64,000 nt of DNA from Closterium sp. NIES-65. Lineage: Eukaryota; Streptophyta; Zygnematophyceae; Desmidiales; Closteriaceae. The position numbers were made by a program, and so were the translations under genes. Of this stretch, positions 39,161 to 49,160 are shown piece by piece. How positions within the stretch are numbered: position 1 is the stretch's first letter; every line of letters begins with the position of its first letter. The stretch is taken from assembly GCA_948144175.1 (NCBI GenBank), contig CANXME010002412.1, forward strand, positions 62,001 to 126,000, read 5' to 3'. The notes beneath the pieces are model-generated. The model saw nothing but the letters and a program-made list of their open reading frames with translations. It had not been told where the DNA came from and did no database searches.

Positions 39161-39629
39161 ATGGACGTGAACGTGGACATGGACGTGGACGTGGACATGG
39201 AAGTGGACGTGGACGTGGACGTGGACGTGGACTTGGACATGGACGTGGACGTAGACGTGGACATGGACGTGGACGAAGACGTGGACGTAGACATGGACGT
39301 GAACGTGGACGTGGACGTGGACCTCGACGTGGACGTGGACGTAGACGTGGACATTGTCATGGACGTGGACGTGGACGTGGACGTGGTCGTGGACGTGGAC
39401 GTTGACGTGGACGTGGAGTTGGACGTGGACGTGGACGTGAACATGGACGTAGACGTGGACGTGGACATGGACGTGGACGTGGACGTGGACGTGGAGATGA
39501 ACGTGGACGTGGACGTGGACGTGGACGTGGACGTAAACATGGACGTAGACGTGGACGTGGACATGGACGTGAACGTGGACATGGACGTGGACGTGGAAGT
39601 GGACGTGGAGATGAACGTGGACGTGGACG

Positions 39630-39660
39630 TGGACGTGGACGCTCTTGGACCAGGCAAGCT
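39630..39660. other. Junction: GGACGT array to 17-bp array
   Basis: The hexamer run ends GTGGACGTGGAC and passes straight into GCTCTTGGACCAGG. GGAC is shared by the two monomers: it is the first four bases of GGACGT and the middle of CTCCTGGACCAGG. The break therefore sits at four bases of identity, with no filler. Confidence 0.9.
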
Positions 39661-42055
39661 CTTGGACTAAGCAAGCTCCTCGACCACGCAAGTTCTTGGA
39701 CCAGGCACGCTCCATGCCTACGCAAGCTCTTAGGCCAGACGGGCTTCTGGACCAAGCAAGCTCCTGGACGAGGCAGGCCCCTGGACCAGGCAAGCTCCCG
39801 GACCAGGCAAGCTTCTCGACCAGGCAAGCTCCTGGACCAGGCACGCTCGTGGACCAGGCACGTTCCTGAACCAGGCAAGCTATTGGACCAGGCAGTATCG
39901 TGGACCAAACACGCTCATGGACCAGGCAAGCTCCTGGACCAGGCAAGCTCCTTGACCAGGCAAGCTCCTGAACCAGGCACGCTTCTGGACCTGGCACGCT
40001 CCTAGACCAGGCAAGCTCCTCGACAAGGCTAGCTCCTGGACCACGAAAGCTCTTGGACCAGGCACGCTCCTAGACCAGGCAAGCTCTTGGACCAGGAACG
40101 CTTCTGGACCAAGCAAGCTCCTGGACCTGGCAAGCTCCTGGACCAGCTAGCTCCTGGACCAGGCAAGCTCTTGGACCAGGCAAGATCTTGAACTAGGCAA
40201 GCTCCTGGACCAGGCAAGCTCCTAGACCAGGCAAGCTCCTGGACTAGGCACGCTCGTGGACCAGGCAAGCTCCTGGACCAGGCAAGCTCCTCGACCAGGA
40301 ACGCTCGTGGACCAGGCACACTCTTGGACCACGCACGCCCCTGGACCTGGCAAGCTCGTGGACCAAGCAAGCTCCTGGATCATGCACACTCGTGGACCAG
40401 GCACGCTCGTGGACCACGCAAGCTCTTAGACCAGGCAGGCTTGTGAACGAGGCAAGCTCCTGGACCAGGCAAGCTCTTTGACCAGGCAATCTCCTGGACC
40501 AGGCACGCTCGTGGACCAGGTTCAATCATGGACCTGGCAATCTCTTGGACCAGGCAAGCTCCTGGACCACGCAAGCTCTTGGACCAGGCACGCTCCTGGA
40601 CCAGGCAAGCTCTTGGACCAGGCAAGCTTCTGGACCAAGGAAGCTCCTGGACCAGGCAAGCTCCTGGACCAGGCAAGCTCCTGGTCTAGGCAAGCTCCAA
40701 GACCAAGCTAGCTCTTGGACCAGGCAAGCTCTTGGACCAGGCAAGCTCTTGGACCAGGCAAGCTCTTGGACCAGGCAAGCTCCTTGATCAGGCAGGCTTG
40801 TGGACGAAGCACGCTCCTGGACCAGGAAAGCTCCTGGACTAGGCAAGCTCTTGAACAAGGCAAGCTCCTGGACCGAGCAAGCTCCTAGACCAGGCAAGCT
40901 CCTATACTAGGCAAGCTCCTAGACCAGGGAAGCTACTGGACCAGGCAAGCTCCTGGACCAAGCAAGCTCCTGGACTAGGCAAGCTCTTTGACCAGGCAAG
41001 CTCCTGGACCAGGCAAGCTCCTAGACCACGCAAGCTCCTGGACCACACAAGCTCCTAGACCAGGCAAGCTCCTGGATCAGGCACGCTCGTGGACGAGGCA
41101 CGCTCGTGGACCAGGCAAGCTCTTGGACCGGGCAGGCTCGTGAACCAGGCATGCTCCTAGACCAGGCAAGCTCCTGGACCAGGCAAGCTCCTGGACTAGG
41201 CAAGCTCCTAGACCACGCAAACTCGTGGACCAAGCACGCTCCAGGACCAGGCAAGCTCCTGGACCAGGAAAGATCCTAGACCAGGCAAGCTCCTGGACCA
41301 GGCAAGCTCCTGGACCAGGCACGCTCCTAGACCAAGCAAGCTCCTAGACCAGGCAAGCTCCTGGACCGGGCAAGCTCTTGGACCATTCACGCTCGTGGAC
41401 CAAGCAAACTCTTTGACCAGGCAAGCTGTTAGACCAGGCAAGCTCCTGGACCAGGCAGGCTCCTAGACCACGCAAGCTCGTGGACCACGCAAGCTCCTGG
41501 ACCAAGCAAGCTCCTGGACCAGGCAAACTCCTGGACCAGGCAAGCTCCTAGACCAGGCAAGCTCCTGGACCACTCAAACTCGTGGACCAAGCACGCTCCA
41601 GGACTGGGCAAGCTCTTGGACCAGGAAAGATCCTAGACCAGGCAAGCTCCTGGACCAGGCAAGATCTTGGACCAGGCAAACTCGTGGACCACGCAAGCTC
41701 CTGAACCACGCAAACACATAGACCAGGCACGCTCCTGGACCAGGCAAGCTCCTGGACCAGGCAAGATCCTAGACCAGGCAAGCTCCTGGACCAGTCAAGC
41801 TCCTGGACTGGGGAGAATCGTGGACCAGGCACGCTCCTGGACCAAGCAAGCTCCTGGACCAGGCAAGCTCCTGGACTAGGCAAGCTCTTAGACCAGGCAC
41901 ACTCATGGACCAAGCAAGCTCTTGGACCAGGCAAGTTGTTGGACCAGGCAAGCTCCTGGACCAGGCAAGCTCCTAAACCACGCAAACTCGTGGACCAAGT
42001 ACGCTCCAGGACTAGGCAAGCTCCTGGACCAGGAAAGATCCTAGACCAGGCAAGC
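39641..42055 (+). repeat. 17-bp satellite array (CAAGCTCCTGGACCAGG)
   Basis: This is a head-to-tail array of about 142 copies; 40,266-40,282 is an exact consensus copy. Its GC content is about 65 percent. The unit contains the interrupted palindrome CCTGG-A-CCAGG. Frequent changes are CTCCT to CTCTT or CTCGT, GGACC to AGACC, and CAGGCAAG to CAGGCACG or CACGCAAG. Since 17 is not a multiple of 3, any open frame is a 17-residue repeat that reads the monomer in all three phases; these frames have no other coding features. Some blocks recur: CACGCTCCAGG lies near 41,235 and 41,592 (357 bp, 21 monomers) and ACGCTCCAGG again near 42,001 (about 24 monomers further on), each followed by GGAAAGATCCTAGACC. 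Confidence 0.97.
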
Positions 42056-42075
42056 TTGGCCCTTGTTCTTGCAAT
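42045..42075. other. Junction: 17-bp array back to 31-bp array
   Basis: The 17-mer run ends CCAGGCAAGCTTGG and continues as CCCTTGTTCTTGC of the 31-bp monomer. GCTTGG is compatible with both repeats, since CACACGCTTGGCCC is a common 31-mer variant. The 31-bp array resumes at the GCT position of its monomer. The left break at 16,702 is after TTTTG, so only CACAC is missing between the two flanks. Confidence 0.88.
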
Positions 42076-45000
42076 TTTGCATACGCTAGGCCCTTGTTCT
42101 TGCAATTTTGCACACGCTAGGCCTTTGGTCTTTTTATTTTGCACACGCTAGGCCCTTGTTCTTTTTATTTTGCACACGCTAGGCCCTTGTTCTTGCTAGT
42201 TTGCACACGCTATGCCCTTGTTTTTTTTTTTTTTTTTTGCACATGCTAGGCCTTTGTTCTTGCAATTTTGCACATGCTAGACCCTTGTTCGTTTTATTTT
42301 GCACACGCTAGGCCCTTGTTCTTGCAATTCCGCAAATGCTAGGCCCTTGTTCTTGATTTTTTGCACACGCTAGGCCCTTGCTCTTGCTTTTTTGCACTCG
42401 CTAGGCCCTTGTTCTTGCAATTTTGCACACGATATGCCCTTGTTCTTGCAATTTTGCACACGCTAGGCCCTTGTTCTTTGTATTTTGCACACGCTAGGCC
42501 CTTGTTCTTGCTATTTTGCACACGCTATGCCCTTGTTCTTGCAATTCTGCACACGCTAGGCCCTTGTTCGTTTTATTTTGCACACGCTAGGCCCTTGTTC
42601 TGTTAATTTTGCACACGCTATGCCCTTGTTCTTTATAATTTGCACACGCTATGCCCTTGTTCTTGCAATTTTGCACACGCTAGGCCCTTGTTCTTGCAAT
42701 TTTGCACATGCTAGACCCTTGTTCTTTTTATTTTGCACATGCTAGTCCCTTATTCTTGCTATTTCGCGAACGCTAGGCCCTTGTTCTTGATTTTTTGCAC
42801 ACGCTAGGCCCTTGCTCTTGCTATTTTGCACTCGCTAGGCCCTTGTTCTTGCAATTTTGCACACGCTAGGCCCTTGTTCTTGCATTTTTGCACACGCTAG
42901 GCCATTGTTCTTTTTATTTTGCACACGCTAGGCCCTTGTTCTTGCTTTTTCGCGAACGCTAGGCCCTTGTTCTTGATGTTTTGCACACGCTAGGCCCTTG
43001 CTCTTGCTATTTTGCACTCGCTAGGCCCTTGTTATTGCAATATTGCACATGCTAGGCCCTTGTTCTTGCAATTTTGCACACGCTTGGCCCTTAATCTTTA
43101 TATTTTGCACACGCTAGGCCTTTGTTCTTGTTATTTTGCACACGCTATGCTCTTGTTCTTTTTATTTTTCACACGCTATGCCCTTGTTCTTTTTATTTTG
43201 CACATGCTAGGCCCTTGTTCTTGCAATTTTGCACATGCTAAACCCTTGTTCTTTTTACTTTGCACATGCTAGGCCCTTGTTCTTGCTATTTCGCGAAGAC
43301 TAGGCCCTTGTTCTTGATTTTTTGCACACGCTTGGCCCTTGCTCTTGCTATTTTGCACTCGCTAGGCCCTTGTTTTTGCAATTTTGCACACGCTAGGCCC
43401 TTGTTCTTGCAATTTTGCACACGCTAGGCCCTTGTTCTTTTTATTTTGCACACGCTAGATCCTTGTTCTTTATATTTTGCACACGCTATGCCCTTGTTCT
43501 TTTTATTTTGCACACGCTTGGCCCTTGTTCTTGCAATTTTGCACATGCTAGGCCCTTGTTCTTGCAATTTTGCACATGCTAGACCCTTGTTCTTTTTATT
43601 TTGCACACGCTAGGTCCTTGTTCTTGCTATTTTGCACACGCTATGCCCTTGTTCTTTTTATTTTGCACACGCTAGGCCCTTGTTCTTGCAATTTTGCACA
43701 TGCTAGACCCTTGTTCTCTTTATTTTGCACACGCTAGGCCCTTGTTCTTGCTATTTCACGAACGCTAGGTCCTTGCTCTTGGTTTTTTGCACACGCTAGG
43801 CCCTTGCTCTTGCTATTTTGCACTTGCTAGGCCCTTATTCTTGCAATTTTGCACACGCTAGGCCCTTGTTCTTGCAATTTTGCACACGCTAGGCCCTTGT
43901 TTTTTTTATTTTGCACACGCTAGGCCCTTGTTCTATTTATTTTGCACACGCTAAGCCCTTGTTCTTGCTATTTTGCACACGCTATGCCCTTGTTCTTTTT
44001 ATTTTGCACACGCTTGGCCCTTGTTCTTGCAATTTTGCACATGCTAGGCCCTTGTTCTTTTTATTTTGCACACGCTTGGCCCTTGTTCTTGCAATTTCAC
44101 GAACGCTAGGCCCTTGTTCTTGATTTTTTGCACATGCTAGGCCGTTGCTCTTGCTATTTTGCACTCGCTAGGCCCTTGTTCTTGCAAATTTGCACACGCT
44201 AGACCCTTGTTCTTGCTATTTTGCACACGCTAGGCCCTTGTTCTTTTTATTTTGCACATGCTAGGCCCTTGTTCTTGCTATTTTGCACACGCTATGCCCT
44301 TGTTCTTTTTTTTTTGCACACGCTAGGCCCTTGTTCTTGCAATTTTGCACATGCTAGACCCTTGTTTTTTTTTTTTTTTTGCACATGCTAGGCCCTTGTT
44401 CTTGCTATTTCGCGAACGCTAGGTCCTTGTTCTTGATTTTTTGCACACGCTAGGCCCTTGCTCTTGCTATTTCGCACTTGCTAGGCCCTTGTTCTTGCAA
44501 TTTTGCACGCGCTAGGCCTTTGTTCTTGCAATTTTGCACACGCAAGGCCCTTGTTCTTGCAATTTTGCACATGCTAGACCCTTGTTTTTTTTTTTTTTGC
44601 ACATGCTAGGCCCTTGTTCTTGCTATTTCGCGAACGCTAGGTCCTTGTTCTTGATTTTTTGCACACGCTAGGCCCTTGCTCTTGCTATTTTGCACTTGCT
44701 AGGCCCTTGTTCTTGCAATTTTGCATGCGCTAGGCCCTTGTTCTTGCAATTTTGCACACGCTAGGCCCTTGTTCTTGCAATTTTGCACACGCTAGGCCCT
44801 TGTTCTTTTTATTTTGCACACGCTTGGCCCTTGTTCTTGCAATTTTGCACACGCTATGCCCTTTTTTTTTTTTTTTTTTTGCACATGCTAGGCCCTTGTT
44901 CTTGCAATTTTGCACATGCTAGACCCTTGTTCGTTTTATTTTGCACACGCTAGGCCCTTGTTCTTGCAATTTCGCAAACGCTAGGCCCTTGTTCTTGATT

Positions 45001-46500
45001 TTTTGCACACGCTAGGCCCTTGCTCTTGCTATTTTGCACTCGCTAGGCCCTTGTTCTTGCAATTTTGCACACGCTATGCCCATGTTCTTGCAATTTTGCA
45101 CACGCTAGGCCCTTGTTCGTTTTATTTTGCACACGCTAGGCCCTTGTTCTTTTTATTTTGCACACGCTATGCCCTTGTTCTTTTTATTTTGCACACGCTA
45201 GGCCCTTGTTCTTTTTATTTTGCACATGCTAGGCCCTTGTTCTTGCTATTTTGCACACGCTATGCCCTTGTTCTTTTTTTTTTGCACACGCTAGGCCCTT
45301 GTTCTTGCAATTTTGCACATGCTAGACCCTTGTTTTTTTTTTTTTTTGCACATGCTAGGCCCTTGTTCTTGCTATTTCGTGAACGCTAGGTCCTTGTTCT
45401 TGATTTTTTGCACACGCTAGGCCCTTGCTCTTGCTATTTCGCACTTGCTAGGCCCTTGTTCTTGCAATTTTGCACGCGCTAGGCCTTTGTTCTTGCAATT
45501 TTGCACACGCAAGGCCCTTGTTCTTGCAATTTTGCACATGCTAGACCCTTGTTTTTTTTTTTTTGCACATGCTAGGCCCTTGTTCTTGCTATTTCGCGAA
45601 CGCTAGATCCTTGTTCTTGATTTTTTGCACACGCTAGGCCCTTGCTCTTGCTATTTCGCACTTGCTAGGCCCTTGTTCTTGCAATTTTGCACGCGCTAGG
45701 CCTTTGTTCTTGCAATTTTGCACACGCTAGGCCCTTGTTCTTGCAATTTTGCACATGCTAGACCCTTGTTCTTTTTATTTTGCACACGCTAGGCCCTTGT
45801 TCTTGCTATTTTGCACACGCTAGGCCCTTGTTCTTGCAATTTTGCACACGCTAGGCCCTTGTTCTTTTTATTTTGCATAACAAGGCCCTTGTTCTCTTTA
45901 TTTTGCACACGCTAGGCCCTTGTTCTTGCTATTTTGCACACGCTATGCCCTTGTTCTTTTTATTTTGCAGACGCTTGGCCCTTGTTCTTGCAATTTTGCA
46001 CATGCTAGGCCCTTGTTCTTTTTATTTTGCACACGCTTGGCCCTTGTTCTTGCAATTTCACGAACGCTAGGCCCTTGTTTTTGATTTTTTGCACATGCTA
46101 GGCCCTTGCTCTTGCTATTTTGCACTCGCTAGGCCCTTGTTCTTGCAAATTTGCACACGCTAGGCCCTTGTTCTTGCTATTTTGCACACGCTAGGCCCTT
46201 GTTCTTTTTATTTTGCACACGCTAGGCCCTTGTTCTTTTTATTTTGCACATGCTAGGCCCTTGTTCTTGCTATTTTGCACACGCTATGCCCTTGTTCCTT
46301 TTATTTTGCACACGCTATGCCCTTGTTCTTGCAATTTTGCACATGCTAGACCCTTGTTTTTTTTTTTTTTTTGCACATGCTAGGCCCTTGTTCTTGCTAT
46401 TTCGCGAACGCTAGGTCCTTGTTCTTGATTTTTTGCACACGCTAGGCCCTTGCTCTTGCTATTTTGCACTTGCTAGGCCCTTGTTCTTGCAATTTTGCAC
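42056..46500 (+). repeat. 31-bp satellite array, right complex domain, part 1
   Basis: This is the same monomer and orientation as the left array, with the subtype mix of the left complex domain (TTTTTATTTT, CGCGAACGC, GATTTTTTGC, CACTTGC and CACGCGC monomers). A block with CTAGTTTGC, CTATGCCC, long poly-T, TTCGTTTTATT and CGCAAATGC or CGCAAACGC starts near 42,190. Versions of it recur near 44,840 and 55,480. A cassette of about seven monomers, starting at a poly-T monomer and passing through CGCGAACGCTAGGTCC, is tandemly repeated at 44,347/44,567 and 45,315/45,533, offsets of 218-220 bp. Poly-T tracts reach 18 bases (42,221-42,238) and 19 bases (44,862-44,880). No gene is present. Confidence 0.95.
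42221..42238 (+). repeat. Poly-T tract, 18 bases
   Basis: One of the longest of the poly-T expansions. The usual TTCTTGCAATTTT of the monomer is replaced by an uninterrupted T run before GCACATGC. Similar tracts of 10-19 bases occur dozens of times in the complex domains, for example at 44,365-44,380 and 44,862-44,880, and near 8,390, 11,746, 46,359, 47,507 and 48,062. Confidence 0.9.
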
Positions 46501-49160
46501 GCGCTAGGCCTTTGTTCTTGCAATTTTGCACACGCTAGGCCCTTGTTCTTTTTATTTTGCATAACAAGGCCCTTGTTCTTTTTATTTTGCACACGCTAGG
46601 CCCTTGTTCTTGCTATTTTGCATACGCTATGCCCTTGTTCTTGCAATTTTGCACGCGCTAGGCCTTTGTTCTTGCAATTTTGCACACGCTAGGCCCTTGT
46701 TCTTGCAATTTTGCACATGCTAGACCCTTGTTTTCTTTTTTTTGCACATGCTAGGCCCTTGTTCTTGCTATTTCGCGAACGCTAGGTCCTTGTTCTTGAT
46801 TTTTTGCACACGCTTGGCCCTTGCTCTTGCTATTTTGCACTTGCTAGGCCCTTGTTCTTGCAATTTTGCATGCGCTAGGCCATTGTTCTTGCAATTTTGC
46901 ACACGCTAGGCCCTTGTTCTTGCAATTTTGCACACGCTAGGCCATTGTTCTTGCAATTTTGCACACGCTAGGCCCTTGTTCTTGCAATTTTGCACACGCT
47001 AGGCCCTTGTTCTTGCTATTTCGCGAACGCTAGGTCCTTGTTCTTGATTTTTTGCACACGCTAGGCCCTTGCTCTTGCTATTTTGCACTTGCTAGGCCCT
47101 TCTTCTTGCAATTTTGCATGCGCTAGGCCATTGTTCTTGCAATTTTGCACACGCTAGGCCCTTGTTCTTGCAATTTTGCACACGCTAGGCCCTTGTTCTT
47201 TTTATTTTGCACACGCTTGGCCCTTGTTCTTGCAATTTTGCACATGCTAGACCCTTGTTCTTTTTATTTTGCACACGCTAGGCCCTTGTTCTTGCTATTT
47301 TGCACACGCTAGGCCCTTGTTCTTGCAATTTTGCACACGCTAGGCCCTTGTTCTTTTTATTTTGCATAACAAGGCCCTTGTTCTTTTTATTTTGCACACG
47401 CTAGGCCCTTGTTCTTGCTATTTTGCACACGCTATGCCCTTGTTCTTTTTATTTTGCACACGCTAGGCCCTTGTTCTTGCAATTTTGCACATGCTAGACC
47501 CTTGTTTTTTTTTTTTTTGCACACGCTAGGCTCTTGCTCTTGCTATTTTGCACCTGCTAGGCCCTTGTTATTGCAATTGTGCACACGCTAGGCCCTTGTT
47601 CTTGCAATTTTGCACACGCTAGGCCCTTGTTCTTGCAACTTTGCACTCGCTAGGCCCTTGTTCTTTTTATTTTGCACACGCTAGGCCCTTGTTATTTTTA
47701 TTTTGCACACGCTTGGCCCTTGTTCTTGCAATTTTGCACATGCTAGACCCTTGTTCTTTTTATTTTGCACACGCTAGGCCCTTGTTCTTGCTATTTTGCA
47801 CACGCTAGGCCCTTGTTCTTGCAATTTTGCACGCGCTAGGCCTTTGTTCTTGCAATTTTGCACACGCTAGGCCCTTGTTCTTTTTATTTTGCATAACAAG
47901 GCCCTTGTTCTTTTTATTTTGCACACGCTAGGCCCTTGTTCTTGCTATTTTGCACACGCTATGCCCTTGTTCTTGCAATTTTGCACACGCTAGGCATTTG
48001 TTCTTGCAATTTTGCACACGCTAGGCCCTTGTTCTTGCAATTTTGCACATGCTAGACCCTTGTTTTTTTTTTTTTTGCACATGCTAGGCCCTTGTTCTTG
48101 CTATTTCGCGAACGCTAGGTCCTTGTTCTTGATTTTTTGCACACGCTTGGCCCTTGCTCTTGCTATTTTGCACTTGCTAGGCCCTTGTTCTTGCAATTTT
48201 GCATGCGCTAGGCCATTGTTCTTGCAATTTTGCACACGCTAGGCCCTTGTTCTTGCAATTTTGCACACGCTAGGCCCTTGTTCTTGCAATTTTGCACACG
48301 CTAGGCCCTTGTTATTGCAATTTTGCACACGCTAGGCCCTTGTTCTTGCTATTTCGCGAACGCTAGGTCCTTGTTCTTGATTTTTTGCACACGCTAGGCC
48401 CTTGCTCTTGCTTTTTTGCACTTGCTAGGCCCTTCTTCTTGCAATTTTGCATGCGCTAGGCCATTGTTCTTGCAATTTTGCACACGCTAGGCCCTTGTTC
48501 TTGCAATTTTGCACACGCTAGGCCCTTGTTCTTTTTATTTTGCACACGCTTGGCCCTTGTTCTTGCAATTTTGCACATGCTAGACCCTTGTTCTTTTTAT
48601 TTTGCACACGCTAGGCCCTTGTTCTTGCTATTTTGCACACGCTAGGCCCTTGTTCTTGCAATTTTGCACACGCTAGGCCCTTGTTCTTTTTATTTTGCAT
48701 AACAAGGCCCTTGTTCTTTTTTTTTTGCACACGCTAGGCCCTTGTTCTTGCTATTTTGCACACGCTATGCCCTTGTTCTTTTTATTTTGCACACGCTAGG
48801 CCCTTGTTCTTGCAATTTTGCACATGCTAGACCCTTGTTTTTTTTTTTTTGCACACGCTAGGCCCTTGCTCTTGCTATTTTGCACCTGCTAGGCCCTTGT
48901 TATTGCAATTGTGCACACGCTAGGCCCTTGTTCTTGCAGTTTTGCACACGCTAGGCCCTTGTTCTTGCAACTTTGCACTCGCTAGGCCCTTGTTCTTTTT
49001 ATTTTGCACACGCTAGGCCCTTGTTATTTTTATTTTGCACACGCTTGGCCCTTGTTCTTGCAATTTTGCACATGCTAGACCCTTGTTCTTTTTATTTTGC
49101 ACACGCTAGGCCCTTGTTCTTGCTATTTTGCACACGCTAGGCCCTTGTTCTTGCAATTTT
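46500..49160. repeat. Tandem duplication, 1,333 bp (43 monomers)
   Basis: The landmarks are GCATAACAAGG at 46,559 and 47,891, GCATGCGCTAGG at 46,868 and 48,201 and again at 47,117 and 48,449, and GCATAACAAGG at 47,364 and 48,697. All are 1,332-1,333 bp apart, which is 43 monomers. Copy 1 is about 46,500-47,830 and copy 2 about 47,830-49,160. The second copy leads straight into the 1,053-bp unit that follows. Confidence 0.85.

Larger units (their letters stand above)
16703..39640 (+). repeat. GGACGT hexamer satellite, about 22.9 kb
   Basis: This is an array of about 3,800 copies of GGACGT, equivalent to ACGTGG, two thirds GC and strongly G-rich on this strand. The commonest variants are GGACAT and, less often, GGATGT. 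Both are what deamination of a methylated CpG would give, on the bottom and top strand respectively. Other variants include GGTCGT, GGAGGT, GGACCT, GGACTT, AGACGT and GTCGAC. Because 6 is divisible by 3 and no frame holds a stop, all six frames stay open for long stretches: Gly-Arg, Asp-Val and Thr-Trp forward; Pro-Arg, Val-His and Thr-Ser in reverse. Small phase slips (for example 27,191; 34,336; 34,497) move the register. No initiation context, intron, promoter or codon bias suggests coding use. Confidence 0.98.

Noticed and set aside
16650..39999. Very long open frames (hundreds to more than 2,800 codons) on both strands, reading as Gly-Arg, Asp-Val, Thr-Trp, Val-His, Thr-Ser or Pro-Arg repeats, superficially like an RGG-box or low-complexity protein
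   Set aside because: All six frames are open at once because the unit is 6 bp with no stop in any phase. Frames change dipeptide wherever an indel shifts phase, and nothing is conserved at the protein level.
39641..42055. Frames reading PGPGACLVQELAWSRSL-type repeats
   Set aside because: These are a 17-residue translation of the 17-bp monomer, found in several frames at once; no start signal or unique sequence is present.
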